Numbered from the stretch's first letter, positions 41,585 to 51,059 are shown. The stretch is DNA of 64,000 nt from BOG-908 sp965198825 (GCA_965198825.1 CBDAQB010000003.1:2108001-2172000); one strand, 5' to 3'. Notes: a model not told the origin generated them from the letters alone. Translations and numbers: made by a program.

Positions 41585-43036
41585 ATGCAGTGGAGGATCT
41601 CGTCTCTCGTGAAAGCGTTTGCTTCCCCCGTGGCCTCTTTCGGTGACCTGGACGCGGACACGGTTGCGACCCTCATCGCCGCCGCGTCCGACATCGCGCT
41701 CATCCTCGATGCCGAGGGCACGGTTCAGGACATGTCTTTCCAGAACGAGGAACTTTCGGAAGAGTTGCCGGACAGCAGCTCCTGGATCGGCCGCAAGCTC
41801 ACGACCTGTGTGGCACCCGACAGCAGGCCGAAAGTCGCTGCCCTGCTGCGCGACGCGGAGAAAGGTAGCGAGGTAAAGTCGCGCTGGCGCCACCTCAATC
41901 ATTTGCGCGAGGATGGCAAGTCGGTGCCGGTGCTGTATTGCGCCGTGCAGGCTGGCGAAGGCGAGCGCATCGTGGTGTTCGGGCGCGACCTGCGCGCGTT
42001 GTCGGTGTTGCAGCAAAAGCTGATGTCGGCACAGGAGTCGCTGGAGCGGGATTATTCGCGGCTGCGCGAAACCGAAATGCGCTACCGGCTGCTGTTTCAG
42101 ATGTCGTCCGAGGCGCTGCTCATCTTTGATGCGGCGAAGTTGCGGACAGTGGATGCCAATCCGGCTGCACGCACGATTCTCGGCATGGGTGAGAACGCGA
42201 GCGGGCTTGGGGTCGGGGATATTTTTGCAGCCGAGTCGATCGACGCCGTGCAAGGGCATCTCAATGCTGCGCGGCTTGGGGTTCGGGTGGACGATATCAC
42301 CGCTTTGCTCAAGCAAGGCGATGCGCGCGTGGTGGTTGCGGCTTCGTTGTTCAGGCAGGAGAACGCGAACCTCTTCCTCGTCAGGATATCGCGGGAGCAG
42401 AGCGCGCCTGCAGCCGTTCCGGACCTCAAGCGCAAGTTGCTCAATCTGGTGGAGAGTGCGCCGGACGGGTTCGTGGTGACCGATGATGCGGGCACCATTC
42501 TCACGGCGAACATGGCGTTCCTTGGCATGGCGGGGCTTGTGACCGAGGAACAGGCGCGCGGCGAGACGCTCGACCGTTGGGTGGGACGGAATGGCGTGGA
42601 GCTAGACGTGCTGATGTCCAATCTGCGTCAGCGCGGATCGGTTCGGTTTTTTACGACGAGCGTGCGGTCGGATGATGGCAGCCTGTCGCAAGTGGAGATT
42701 TCGGCTGTCGGCGTGGGGAGCGGAGGCGCTTCCTCTTTCGGATTTGCCATTCGCAACATCGGGCCGCGTATGATGGTGGAGCCGGCGCGTGTGCCGACTG
42801 CGGCGGTGCCCCGTTCCCTGGAGCAGCTCACCGAGTTGATCGGCAGGGTGTCGCTTAAGGAGCTGGTTCGGGAGTCGACCGATGTCATCGAGAAGATGTG
42901 CATCGAGGCAGCGCTTCAGCTGGCCAACGACAATCGCGCCTCGGCGGCGGAGATGCTCGGGCTGAGCAGGCAGAGCTTGTATGTCAAGCTGCGCCGCTAT
43001 GGGCTGGGCGACTTGAGTTCGGCAGAGGAGAGCTGA
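41585..43036 (+). CDS. ppsR: Photosynthesis gene repressor PpsR/CrtJ
   Basis: Redox-sensitive transcription factor binding TGT-N12-ACA. 483 aa: an N-terminal domain with PAS-like fold (DTVATLIAAASDIALILDAEGTVQDM), a coiled linker (LSVLQQKLMSAQESLERDYSRLRETEMRY), two further PAS domains (LLFQMSSEALLIFDAAKLRTVDANPAA; LNLVESAPDGFVVTDDAGTILTAN) and a C-terminal Fis-type helix-turn-helix (EAALQLANDNRASAAEMLGLSRQSLYVKLRRYG). A cysteine just before the HTH (EKMCIEAAL) corresponds to the redox-active HTH cysteine of CrtJ. Targets are visible at bchC and bchF/aerR in this window. Confidence 0.96.
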   Translation: MQWRISSLVKAFASPVASFGDLDADTVATLIAAASDIALILDAEGTVQDMSFQNEELSEELPDSSSWIGRKLTTCVAPDSRPKVAALLRDAEKGSEVKSRWRHLNHLREDGKSVPVLYCAVQAGEGERIVVFGRDLRALSVLQQKLMSAQESLERDYSRLRETEMRYRLLFQMSSEALLIFDAAKLRTVDANPAARTILGMGENASGLGVGDIFAAESIDAVQGHLNAARLGVRVDDITALLKQGDARVVVAASLFRQENANLFLVRISREQSAPAAVPDLKRKLLNLVESAPDGFVVTDDAGTILTANMAFLGMAGLVTEEQARGETLDRWVGRNGVELDVLMSNLRQRGSVRFFTTSVRSDDGSLSQVEISAVGVGSGGASSFGFAIRNIGPRMMVEPARVPTAAVPRSLEQLTELIGRVSLKELVRESTDVIEKMCIEAALQLANDNRASAAEMLGLSRQSLYVKLRRYGLGDLSSAEES

Positions 43037-43041
43037 TCGCG

Positions 43042-43968
43042 ATGAGCGCCAGCCTTGCTGCGAGCAACAGCGTTCCGAAAATGCGCGCGCCGCGCACAGG
43101 CGTTTGGGCGGCCTTGGAGTTGCTGAAGCCGATCACCTGGTTTGCGCCGATGTGGGCGTTCGGGTGCGGGCTGGTTTCGTCCGGGCGGCCGTTTGCAGCA
43201 AACTGGTTGTTTATTGCCGCGGGAGTCGCCTTGTGCGGCCCCTTGGTGACTGGGACAAGCCAGGCGGCGAACGACTGGTTCGACCGCCATGTGGATGCGA
43301 TCAACGAGCCGAACCGGCCGATCCCTTCCGGGAGAATGCCAGGCCGCAGCGGGCTTTTTCTTGCCCTTGCCTGGACCGTGCTGTCGGTGATCGTCGCGGC
43401 GGCGCTTGGCATCTGGACGTTTTGCGCGGCGATGGTTGGGTTGGCCTTGGCTTGGGCGTATAGCGCGCCGCCGCTGCGGCTTAAGATGAACGGGTGGTGG
43501 GGTAATGCCGCCTGTGGGCTTTGCTACGAGGGGCTGCCCTGGTTCACAGGAGCTGCCATCATGGTGGGTGCGCTGCCCAGCACGCGTGTGATCGTCATAG
43601 CCCTGCTCTATAGCGTTGGCGCGCATGGCATTATGACGCTGAACGATTTCAAATCCATCGAAGGTGACCGCAGCATGGGTATACGCTCGCTGCCTGCCAT
43701 GATGGGCGCCGATCGCGCGGCCCGGCTGTGCTGCGTAGTGATGGCCTGGCCGCAGATCGTGGTGGCAGGGCTGTTGCTGCATTGGGGTTTTCTCGCGCAG
43801 GCGACGGCCGTGACCGTACTGGTGCTGCTGCAAGGAGCGCTGATGCCGGCGCTGCTGCTCAATCCTCGCGCGAAGGCGCCTTGGTATAATGCGACGGGGA
43901 CCAGCCTTTATGTGATTGGCATGATGGTGACTGCGTTTGCGCTTCGGCCTTTGCTGGGGGGGGCCTAA
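43042..43968 (+). CDS. bchG: Bacteriochlorophyll synthase
   Basis: UbiA-type membrane prenyltransferase attaching geranylgeranyl or phytyl to bacteriochlorophyllide a. The ATG at 43042 (5 bp after ppsR; GAGGAG ribosome site) gives 308 aa with eight or nine helices. The two Asp-rich motifs are NDWFDRHVDAINEPNRPIPSG and LNDFKSIEGDRSMGIRSLP, and the conserved YEGLPWF lies between. A family A repeat begins 21 bp beyond the stop. Confidence 0.96.
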   Translation: MSASLAASNSVPKMRAPRTGVWAALELLKPITWFAPMWAFGCGLVSSGRPFAANWLFIAAGVALCGPLVTGTSQAANDWFDRHVDAINEPNRPIPSGRMPGRSGLFLALAWTVLSVIVAAALGIWTFCAAMVGLALAWAYSAPPLRLKMNGWWGNAACGLCYEGLPWFTGAAIMVGALPSTRVIVIALLYSVGAHGIMTLNDFKSIEGDRSMGIRSLPAMMGADRAARLCCVVMAWPQIVVAGLLLHWGFLAQATAVTVLVLLQGALMPALLLNPRAKAPWYNATGTSLYVIGMMVTAFALRPLLGGA

Positions 43969-43989
43969 GCGTGGGGGAGGAAGGAAGGA

Positions 43990-44101
43990 CTTCTTTTTTG
44001 AAAAAAAGAAGCAAAAAACTTCTACCTGTTTGGGCACAGCACTACCGCAAGCTCAGCCCAAAGTCGCAAAAGTTTTTTGGTTCTTTTTTTCAAAGAAGAA
44101 C
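43990..44101. repeat. Family A element (112 bp) between bchG and bch2
   Basis: Complete copy starting 21 bp after bchG and ending 27 bp before the likely bch2 start; an ATG at 44102 is the very next base after the element. The flanks GGAAGGAAGGA and ATGCTTGCT continue the inversion. The right arm has one change (CAAAGAAGAAC). Confidence 0.95.
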
Positions 44102-44128
44102 ATGCTTGCTGACGTCAAGTGTGTTGCC

Positions 44129-45454
44129 ATGACCTGGATTTCCATCATCCGGCTCGGACTCGTGCAAGCCGGCCTTGGCGCTATCGTGGTGCTTGCGACG
44201 TCCACGCTGAACCGCGTGATGGTAGTGGAGCTTTCGCTGCCTGCGATCCTGCCGGGGATCCTGGTGGCGCTGCATTATGGGGTGCAGATCCTGCGGCCGC
44301 GGCTTGGTTTCGGGTCGGATATGGGCGGCCGCCGGACGCCTTGGATAATCGGCGGCATGGGGTTGTTGGCGGCGGGCAGCGTGGCTGCCGCGTCGGCGAC
44401 GGCGTTGATGGCGACGCATCCAGCATGGGGAATTGCTTGCGCCCTGCCCGCTTTTGTCGCGATTGGCGTAGGCGTCGGTTCGGCGGGCACGTCGTTGCTG
44501 GTTCTGATGGCAAAACAGGTGGCGCCAAGGCGGCGGGCGCCTGCGGCGACCATCCTATGGATGCTGATGATCCTGGGCATTGCCGTGAGTGCAACGGTGG
44601 CGGGGAAGCTGCTGCAGCCGTTCTCGACTGCGCGGCTGATCATGGTGACGGCGGAAGTTGCTGGCGTTGCCTTCATGATTGCAGTGGCGGCGGTTTGGCG
44701 CATCGAGACTGCGGCTGCTCCCGAAGCTCTGGCGCCGGCGGGACCACAACCTTCGTTCCTGGTGGCGCTGCGGGAGATCTGGGCGGAGTCGCAGGCGCGG
44801 CAGTTCGCAATTTTCGTGTTCGTCAGCATGCTGGCTTATAGCGCGCAGGAATTGATCATCGAGCCGTTCGCAGGGGCGGTGTTTCACATGAGCCCGGGGC
44901 AGACGGCGGGGCTTACCGGCGCGCAGCATGGCGGTGTCATGGTTGGCATGCTGCTGGTGGCTATCGCCGGCGGATTGGCGGGCGAGTTCCGCACGCGGGC
45001 CATGCGGTTCTGGACCATTGGCGGGTGCCTTGCTTCGGCGTTGGCACTGCTGGCGATCGCGGCCGGCGGATTGCTCGTTCCGGGCTGGCCGCTGCGCGGC
45101 TCTGTATTCGTTCTTGGTGTTGCGAACGGCGCTTTTGCTGTCTCGGCCATCGGGTCGATGATGGGGCTGGCGAGCCAGGGGCGTGGGCAGCGCGAAGGTG
45201 TTCGCATGGGTCTTTGGGGCGCGGCACAGGCTGTCGCGTTCGGCGCAGGCGGGATTTTCGGCACTGGCGCAAGCGATCTGTTCAGGCTGGTGTTCGGCAT
45301 CCCGGCACCTGCTTACGCCGCCGTGTTCGCGCTGGAGGCTTTGCTGTTCGTTGTCGCAGCACGGCTGGCGGCCGGTGTTTTCCAAGGTCACGCCACGAAG
45401 TTTGAACAAACCACCGCCGCCCCCGCGGGCGCCATGGAAGGAGTTGCGGCATGA
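44129..45454 (+). CDS. PucC/BCD-family membrane protein (Bch2)
   Basis: MFS-like protein of the same family as LhaA, regularly found between bchG and bchP in purple bacteria (often called bch2 or orf428) and thought to handle BChl or antenna assembly. The ATG at 44129 (MTWISIIRLGLVQAGLGAIVVLATSTLNRVMVVEL) gives 441 aa, matching homologues; an ATG at 44102 directly abutting the repeat would add nine residues. RPRLGFGSDMGGRRTPWIIGGM is the cytoplasmic family signature, and SAQELIIEPFAGAVF is the second. The stop overlaps bchP by 4 bp. Confidence 0.92.
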   Translation: MTWISIIRLGLVQAGLGAIVVLATSTLNRVMVVELSLPAILPGILVALHYGVQILRPRLGFGSDMGGRRTPWIIGGMGLLAAGSVAAASATALMATHPAWGIACALPAFVAIGVGVGSAGTSLLVLMAKQVAPRRRAPAATILWMLMILGIAVSATVAGKLLQPFSTARLIMVTAEVAGVAFMIAVAAVWRIETAAAPEALAPAGPQPSFLVALREIWAESQARQFAIFVFVSMLAYSAQELIIEPFAGAVFHMSPGQTAGLTGAQHGGVMVGMLLVAIAGGLAGEFRTRAMRFWTIGGCLASALALLAIAAGGLLVPGWPLRGSVFVLGVANGAFAVSAIGSMMGLASQGRGQREGVRMGLWGAAQAVAFGAGGIFGTGASDLFRLVFGIPAPAYAAVFALEALLFVVAARLAAGVFQGHATKFEQTTAAPAGAMEGVAA

Positions 45455-46665
45455 GCAGCGTGCAGGATTTCGATGTGGTCGTGGTGGGCGGCGGGCCGGC
45501 TGGTGCTACGGCGGCCGCTGATCTCGCGCGGGCCGGGCGGTCGGTGCTGCTGCTCGATCGTGGGGGCCGGATCAAGCCGTGCGGCGGCGCCATTCCGCCG
45601 CGGCTGGTGAAGGATTTCGACGTTCCACCCGATGTTATCGTGGCGCGCATACGCTCTGCACGCATGGTGTCGCCGAAGGATGTGGAAGTGGATATGCCGA
45701 TTGACGGCGGCTATGTCGGCATGGTCGATCGCGAGCATTTCGATGAGTGGCTGCGCGAGCGTGCTGCACATTTCGGCGCGGTTCGGCAGACCGGGACTTT
45801 CGATGCGGTGGATCATGATGCCGATGGCGCCACCGTCGTGCGGTTTCACGCCAAATCGGAGAACGGCGCAGCGGTTGCCAGCGAGGTGCGTACGAAGCTG
45901 GTGATCGGGGCGGATGGCGCACGCTCGAATGTGGCCAAGCAATGCGTGAAGGGCGCGGAGAAAATCCCTTACGTGTTCGCCTATCATGAGATCGTGCGTG
46001 CGCCGGCGGTCGGGACGGCGGATATGCTGGGCCGCATGTTCGAGCCTTCACGCTGCGACATTTTCTACCAGGGCAAGCTGTCGCCTGATTTCTATGGCTG
46101 GGTGTTTCCGCACGGCGATACGGTGAGCGTGGGATCGGGCTCGGCGCGAAAAGGATTTTCGCTGCGTGGCTCGGTGGGTTCGCTGCGCACGGCGGCTGGG
46201 TTGGCTGGTGCGGAGACCGTGCGGCGCGAGGGCGCGCCTATTCCGCTGCGCGCGATGAAGCGTTGGGATAACGGGCGTGATGTTCTGCTTGCTGGCGACG
46301 CTGCAGGCGTTGTCGCGCCTGCATCTGGCGAAGGGATCTACTACGCCATGGCCGCAGGGCGTTTTGCCGCGGAGGCGGCGGCGAAGTTCGTCACGACGGG
46401 CGATGTTCGCGTGCTGCGGCAGCCGCGCCGCCGGTTCATGAAAGAGCATGGCAGGGTCTTCATGATCCTTGGGATTATGCAATGGTTTTGGTATAGCAGC
46501 GATAAGCGGCGCGAGAAGTTCGTGAGCATTTGCCGCGACAAGGACGTGCAGCGCCTCACGTGGGAGGCCTACATGAACAAGAAGCTGGTGCGCTCGAAGC
46601 CGGTGGCGCATGCAAAGATCTTCTTCAAGGATCTGGCACATTTGTTTGGGGTGGTGACGCCTTGA
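45451..46665 (+). CDS. bchP: Geranylgeranyl diphosphate/bacteriochlorophyll reductase
   Basis: FAD enzyme reducing the geranylgeranyl tail to phytyl. 404 aa. The dinucleotide motif is VVVVGGGPAGATAAADLARAG at residues 9-29; LLLDRGGRIKPCGGAIPP follows. The FAD-closing motif is VLLAGDAAGVVAPASGEGIYYAM, and WVFPHGDTVSVG lies between. It overlaps bch2 and tspO on either side (ATGA and TGATG), so the three are one translational chain. Confidence 0.96.
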   Translation: MSSVQDFDVVVVGGGPAGATAAADLARAGRSVLLLDRGGRIKPCGGAIPPRLVKDFDVPPDVIVARIRSARMVSPKDVEVDMPIDGGYVGMVDREHFDEWLRERAAHFGAVRQTGTFDAVDHDADGATVVRFHAKSENGAAVASEVRTKLVIGADGARSNVAKQCVKGAEKIPYVFAYHEIVRAPAVGTADMLGRMFEPSRCDIFYQGKLSPDFYGWVFPHGDTVSVGSGSARKGFSLRGSVGSLRTAAGLAGAETVRREGAPIPLRAMKRWDNGRDVLLAGDAAGVVAPASGEGIYYAMAAGRFAAEAAAKFVTTGDVRVLRQPRRRFMKEHGRVFMILGIMQWFWYSSDKRREKFVSICRDKDVQRLTWEAYMNKKLVRSKPVAHAKIFFKDLAHLFGVVTP

Positions 46666-47186
46666 TGCAGGCAGCCGCACACGCGGAGTTCGAGAAGACG
46701 GCGAGCGGCCGTGGCCGGCCTATTCTGGTGGCAGCGCTGTGCGCCGTGGTGGTGGGAACGCTCGGCGGGCTGATGACGGATGTGGGTCCTTGGTATCGCG
46801 CCTTGCACAAGCCATGGTTCCAGCCGCCGGACTGGCTGTTCGCGCCGGCCTGGACGGTGATTTTCGCCTGCGCTGCCGTAGCGGGCGCGTTGGCGTGGAA
46901 GAGCCATCCGTCGCTTCGGCGCTGGGCTGTGATCGCCGGCATGTTTGCGGCAAATGGTGTGTTCAACATCCTGTGGAGCGCCTTGTTCTTTCGCCTGCAC
47001 AGGCCCGATTGGGCGCTGGCGGAGGTGGCGGCACTCTGGCTGAGCATAGCTGCCCTGATTGTGGCTCTGCGGCCTGTCACGCGCACTGGCAGTTGGCTGA
47101 TGTTTCCCTACCTCGCGTGGGTGAGTTTCGCAGCCTTCCTGAATTACGTCGTCGTCCAAGAAAATACCCCATTCACCGGGAGCTGA
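46665..47186 (+). CDS. tspO: TspO/MBR family tryptophan-rich sensory protein
   Basis: Outer-membrane porphyrin-binding protein that, in Rhodobacter, dampens photosynthesis gene expression under oxygen. 173 aa from ATG 46665 (overlap TGATG with bchP). Five spans are recognisable with YRALHKPWFQPPDWLFAPAWT, FNILWSALFFRLHRPDWALAE and the C-terminal YLAWVSFAAFLNYVVVQEN. Location next to bchP fits the PGC role. Confidence 0.93.
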   Translation: MQAAAHAEFEKTASGRGRPILVAALCAVVVGTLGGLMTDVGPWYRALHKPWFQPPDWLFAPAWTVIFACAAVAGALAWKSHPSLRRWAVIAGMFAANGVFNILWSALFFRLHRPDWALAEVAALWLSIAALIVALRPVTRTGSWLMFPYLAWVSFAAFLNYVVVQENTPFTGS

Positions 47187-47189
47187 ACC

Positions 47190-48212
47190 GTGCTGCTTGA
47201 TTCCCAGAATATTGTTGACGGCGACGTTCTGCCCCCTCCCCCACGCCGCACGAAGCGTCACGCGCGGTCGCTGCCGTTGCGTGTGGGCACGCGGCGTTCG
47301 CCTCTGGCTCTGGTGCAGACAAGGGCCTTTTTGGATGTTCTGCGGAAATTCTGCCCGGTGCTGAAGGGCATGGATGTGTTCGAGGAACATGCCATGCAGA
47401 CGACAGGCGATGCGGTGCAGGACAGGCGGCTTGCCGACATCGGCGGCAAGGGGCTTTTCGCCAAGGAGATCGACCAGGCGCAGCTCGATGGGCGGATCGA
47501 TTTCGCCGTGCATAGCCTGAAGGATCTCGAGACCAAGCTGCCGGACGGGATCGTGCTCGCGTGCACGATGAAGCGCGAGGATGCGCGGGATACGCTGATT
47601 TTCGGGCGGGATATCGAAGCGCCGCCGGCGGATGATCCGTGGGCGTGCCTGCCGCATGGGGCGCTTGTCGGCACTTCCTCGGTGCGGCGCCAGGCTCAGT
47701 TGCTGCACGCGCGGCCGGATCTGCGTATCACGACCATTCGCGGCAATGTGCAGTCGCGCTTGTCGAAGGTGCGGGCTGGGGATTGCGATGCGAGCCTGCT
47801 GGCGCTTGCTGGTCTGAAGCGGCTGGATATGGCGCATGAGGCTTCGGTGATTTTCGATCCAGAGGTGATGGTGCCTTCGGCGGCGCAGGGCATCGTGGGC
47901 ATTACCGTGCATGAGGACGACATCGAACTGCGCGAAATGCTTGCTGCCATCGAGGACCCTGAGGCGCGGGCTGTTGCGACGGCCGAGCGCGCCATGCTCG
48001 CGGTGCTGGATGGTAGCTGCCACACGCCGATCGGCGGGCATGCGCGGATTACGCCGGCCGGGCGGCTGCGGCTGACCGGGCTTGTCGCGCGGGCCGATGG
48101 CACATTCCTGCTCAAGCGGTGCCTGGAAGGGCTGCCGCCCGATGCCGAGCGGCTTGGGCAGGAGTTGGGGGCTAGTTTGAAGGCCGATACGCCTAGCGAT
48201 GTGTTTCTTTAG
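47190..48212 (+). CDS. hemC: Hydroxymethylbilane synthase
   Basis: Polymerises four porphobilinogens into hydroxymethylbilane. A GTG at 47190 with GGGAG before it gives 340 aa, including about 30 extra residues before the core (LPLRVGTRRSPLALVQT). DRRLADIGGKGLFAKEI, FAVHSLKDLETKLPDG, GTSSVRRQAQLLHARPDL and the dipyrromethane-cofactor cysteine Cys277 (LDGSCHTPIGGHA) are all in place. It lies 3 bp after tspO and ends the run of pigment genes, so early haem/BChl steps (hemA, hemC) are both embedded in the PGC. Confidence 0.97.
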   Translation: MLLDSQNIVDGDVLPPPPRRTKRHARSLPLRVGTRRSPLALVQTRAFLDVLRKFCPVLKGMDVFEEHAMQTTGDAVQDRRLADIGGKGLFAKEIDQAQLDGRIDFAVHSLKDLETKLPDGIVLACTMKREDARDTLIFGRDIEAPPADDPWACLPHGALVGTSSVRRQAQLLHARPDLRITTIRGNVQSRLSKVRAGDCDASLLALAGLKRLDMAHEASVIFDPEVMVPSAAQGIVGITVHEDDIELREMLAAIEDPEARAVATAERAMLAVLDGSCHTPIGGHARITPAGRLRLTGLVARADGTFLLKRCLEGLPPDAERLGQELGASLKADTPSDVFL

Positions 48213-48380
48213 GGAGCGTTTGACCGCCGTTTTCTCAGGAGTTCGGACTTGCGGCCGCGCATGAGCAGCTGACTTTGCTGAGTTGCTCTGGATTGCTTCG
48301 TCGCAAGAGCTCCTCGCAATAACGGCATTTTGGGCGGCACTACACTTCTGTGATTTGGTGTCGTTCCCGGCCTGGGCGCA

Positions 48381-48836
48381 GTGTTGCCTTGGCGGAGAAA
48401 GGTAGCGGCCTTGCGCACGATCCTGGCGGCGTTGGTTTGTCTTGTAGCATCGCATGGCTTTGCCCAAGCGCAGGCTGTGGCGCCGGGGGATCGCGCTGCC
48501 ATTCAGCAGGTCATCAGCGCGCAGATGGAGGCTTTCAAGCGGGATGATGGGGCGGCGGCGCTGCGGTTTGCGGCGCCTAGCATTCAGGCGAAGTTCGGCG
48601 ACGGGGCGCATTTCCTGGCGATGGCGCGGATCGGTTACATGGCGGTGGTGAGGCCGCGGTCGGTCACTTTTGGGGACCTTACGCCGGAGGATGGCGGCAA
48701 GCTGCAGCAGAAGGTGGAGCTGGTAGGACCATCAGGTGAAGGGGCGCTTGCCTTGTACGACATGGAACATGAGGCGGATGGGTCGTGGCGGATTGCCGGG
48801 TGTGTTCTGACAAAGAGCGAGCGGCTGGATATTTGA
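48381..48836 (+). CDS. Secreted DUF4864 protein
   Basis: 151 aa from a GTG at 48381; TTG at 48411 is an alternative. A signal peptide (LRTILAALVCLVASHGFAQA) precedes a small NTF2-like domain typical of DUF4864: AIQQVISAQMEAFKRDDGAAALRFAAPSIQAKFG, FLAMARIGYMAVVRPRSVTFG and YDMEHEADGSWRIAGCVL. Function unknown. The 168-bp gap before it holds the tail region of hemC and a stretch TGGATTGCTTCGTCGC, a kind of sequence scattered in proteobacterial genomes. Confidence 0.75.
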   Translation: MLPWRRKVAALRTILAALVCLVASHGFAQAQAVAPGDRAAIQQVISAQMEAFKRDDGAAALRFAAPSIQAKFGDGAHFLAMARIGYMAVVRPRSVTFGDLTPEDGGKLQQKVELVGPSGEGALALYDMEHEADGSWRIAGCVLTKSERLDI

Positions 48837-48889
48837 TTGTTGGTGGCGTGGCTTAGGTGGTGGGTCTGAAGACCCTCCCACGGCGAAGG

Positions 48890-49480
48890 CTATTTGTACG
48901 CCGTTAGCACGTGGGCTAGCAGGCCTAGGCGGCGGTCCATGTTGGCTGGGGCTTCGCAGGCGTAACGCATGGTGCGTTGGGTTTCCTGGAACGCGCGGAT
49001 GGTGAGGTCGCGCTGGCCGTTGATGTCGTCGCGCTTGTCAGGGGGAGCGGCGTCTAACTTGGCATTCAGATCGGAGATGGTGTCGCTGAGTGCGTGTTGA
49101 CGGTGGGAGAGTTGCTCGATGCGGTTGATGAGCATGCCGCGTTCGTCGTTGGTCTGATCGACCAGTGCGCCGAAGAGGGCGGGTGTGGATTTCGCTCGGT
49201 CGGCTGCTGGAAGGCTTTCCATATAGGCCTTGAGTTTGGCCTGGGCGTCTTCGTTGCTGGTGTCGCGATCGGTGACGTCCGTGACGACGGCGGCGAGTGG
49301 TTGGTTGTCGCGCCAGCCGGTGTCGGTGGGGATCGGCGGGCCGTCCCAGTAGGAGCCCGGCTCGAGTTTGGCGACGAGGCGCTGGGCGCAGGGCCAATCG
49401 GGGTCTTGCGGCGGCGGCTGGGCGATGGCGGCCGAAGCTGCGGCGATCAGGATTGTGGTGGCGATGGCCAGTGTTTTCAT
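48890..49480 (-). CDS. Secreted protein of the PQQ-ABC cluster, unknown function
   Basis: 196 aa with a signal peptide (MKTLAIATTILIAAASAAIAQ). The mature part starts PPPQDPDWPCAQRLVAKLEPGSYWDGPPIP, has a helical, probably coiled middle (MLINRIEQLSHRQHALSDTISDLNAKL) and a second cysteine in MRYACEAP. It overlaps the ABC permease gene by 4 bp and is thus the last gene of that operon. Position suggests a periplasmic component of the PQQ-linked transporter. Confidence 0.65.
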   Translation of the reverse strand: MKTLAIATTILIAAASAAIAQPPPQDPDWPCAQRLVAKLEPGSYWDGPPIPTDTGWRDNQPLAAVVTDVTDRDTSNEDAQAKLKAYMESLPAADRAKSTPALFGALVDQTNDERGMLINRIEQLSHRQHALSDTISDLNAKLDAAPPDKRDDINGQRDLTIRAFQETQRTMRYACEAPANMDRRLGLLAHVLTAYK

Positions 49481-50298
49481 GAGGTCTCTCCCCCTGCCCT
49501 GCGCGCGATCAGGCCGCGGCCTGGATCGTAGCCGATGATGGCGAGCGCCATGAAGAGGGCCAGGTATGCGGTGACGATGAGGGCGGCAAGTGGATTGAAG
49601 CGCTCGTAGAGGGCGAAGCGAACGAGCTCAACGGCGTGGGTGAAGGGGTTTGCCTGGCTGAGCCAGTAGAGGTGCGTGTCGGCCTGCTGCATGCGCCAGA
49701 GGGGATAAAGGGCGGAGGAAAGGAAAAACATCGGGAAGATCACGAAGTTCATGACGCCCGCGAAATTTTCGAGCTGCCGTATAAAAGATGAGAGAACCAG
49801 GCCGAGTGCGCCTAGCATGAGGCCGGACAGGATGAGGGCCGGGAGTGCGGCGACATAGCCCCAGGCGGGCGGCTTGATGTCCCAGAACCAGGCGATGGCC
49901 AGAAAGATGTAGACCTGCACAACAGAGACGGCGACGCCCGCCATGAGCTTGGCGCTGAGCAGAAACCAGCGGGGGAATGGGCTGACCATGAGGGTGCGCA
50001 TGCTGCCCATTTCGCGGTCATAGACCATGGAGAGGGAGCTTTGCATGCCGTTGAAGAGCTGGATCATGCCGGCGAGGCCAGGCGCGATATAGACTTCGTA
50101 AGGGATGTAGGTGCGGTAAGGCGGAACGATGGAAACGCCGAGCACAAAGTGGAAGCCGGCTGCGAAAACGACAAGCCACAGCAAGGGCCTGACGAGGGCG
50201 GAGATGAAGCGGCCGCGCTGGTGAAGCCAGCGCTGTCCCTCGCGGCGGATGATGCCGGCGAGGCAGTTCCCGTATTGAATGGCGCGGGCGTTGTTCAC
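49477..50298 (-). CDS. ABC-2 type transporter permease (PQQ/alcohol-oxidation cluster)
   Basis: 273-aa membrane subunit with six spans of the ABC-2 type. Characteristic are IIRREGQRWLHQRGRFISALVRPLLWLVVFAAGF, PYEVYIAPGLAGMIQLFNGMQSSLSMVYDREMGSMRTLMVSPFPRW and the tail NPFTHAVELVRFALYERFNPLAAL. It overlaps the ATPase gene by 4 bp. Such permease-ATPase pairs recur beside PQQ-dependent alcohol dehydrogenases together with the beta-propeller and binding-protein genes found just upstream here. The exported substrate is not known. Confidence 0.85.
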   Translation of the reverse strand: MNNARAIQYGNCLAGIIRREGQRWLHQRGRFISALVRPLLWLVVFAAGFHFVLGVSIVPPYRTYIPYEVYIAPGLAGMIQLFNGMQSSLSMVYDREMGSMRTLMVSPFPRWFLLSAKLMAGVAVSVVQVYIFLAIAWFWDIKPPAWGYVAALPALILSGLMLGALGLVLSSFIRQLENFAGVMNFVIFPMFFLSSALYPLWRMQQADTHLYWLSQANPFTHAVELVRFALYERFNPLAALIVTAYLALFMALAIIGYDPGRGLIARRAGGETS

Positions 50299-51059
50299 GC
50301 GGCGAGTTTCCGCGTGAGGCTGTCGAACGCGTCCTTCATGCTGGGCGCTGCGGTTTTGCTCAGGACGGCTTCGCGTGTGCCGTCGGCGAGGATGCGGCCG
50401 CCGTGGAGGACGATGATTCTCGTGTCGCCCTCGGCTTCGTCGATGAGGTGGGTGGCCCAGAGGACGCCCAGGCTTCTGGATGAGCAGAGATGGTGGACGT
50501 GATCGAGAAGGAAGCGGCGGCTTTCGATATCGAGGCCGACTGTTGGTTCATCCAGAAGCAGCAACGCGGGTTCGTGTACGAGGGCGCGGGCGAGTTCGAC
50601 GCGACGGCGCTGGCCACCAGAGAGGGCGCGTACGCGATCCTTGGCGCGGGAGAGCAGGCCGATGCGGTCGAGCTCTTCCTCGATGCGCGGCTTCGCGGCC
50701 GCGCGCGAAAGACCGTGCAGCGAGGCGTGATAGGAGAGATTTTCGTAGACGGTCAGATCGAGGTCGAGCGTGGATTGCTGAAACACGACGCCGAGGCGCG
50801 CCAGCGCCGCGAGCGGTTCGCGCTCGACATCATGGCCGTAAACGGCGATGCGGCCCTTTCGGCTGTGATAAAGCCGGGTGATCAGGGCGAAGAGAGTCGT
50901 CTTGCCGGCGCCGTTGAGGCCAAGGAGAACAGAGAAGTTGCCGGGCTGCACCGCGAAATTGACGTCGTGCAGGACCTCTCGGGTGCCGAAGGCGTGGCTG
51001 ATGCCGGCGACCGAGAGGGCTGCTTCCGAGGCTGTCGTTTCAGGGGGCAACGACGACAC
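50295..51059 (-). CDS. ABC transporter ATP-binding protein (PQQ/alcohol-oxidation cluster)
   Basis: 254 aa: Walker A LNGAGKTTLFALITRL, Q-loop GVVFQQSTLDLDLTVYENL, signature LSGGQRRRVELARALVHEP, Walker B ALLLLDEPTVGLD and the switch His in LWATHLIDEAEG. The start is probably the GTG at 51059, inside the end of the beta-propeller gene (20-bp overlap), or a TTG at 51050. The longer frame to 51497 is a shadow of the propeller gene. It belongs with the permease that follows. Confidence 0.88.
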   Translation of the reverse strand: MSSLPPETTASEAALSVAGISHAFGTREVLHDVNFAVQPGNFSVLLGLNGAGKTTLFALITRLYHSRKGRIAVYGHDVEREPLAALARLGVVFQQSTLDLDLTVYENLSYHASLHGLSRAAAKPRIEEELDRIGLLSRAKDRVRALSGGQRRRVELARALVHEPALLLLDEPTVGLDIESRRFLLDHVHHLCSSRSLGVLWATHLIDEAEGDTRIIVLHGGRILADGTREAVLSKTAAPSMKDAFDSLTRKLAA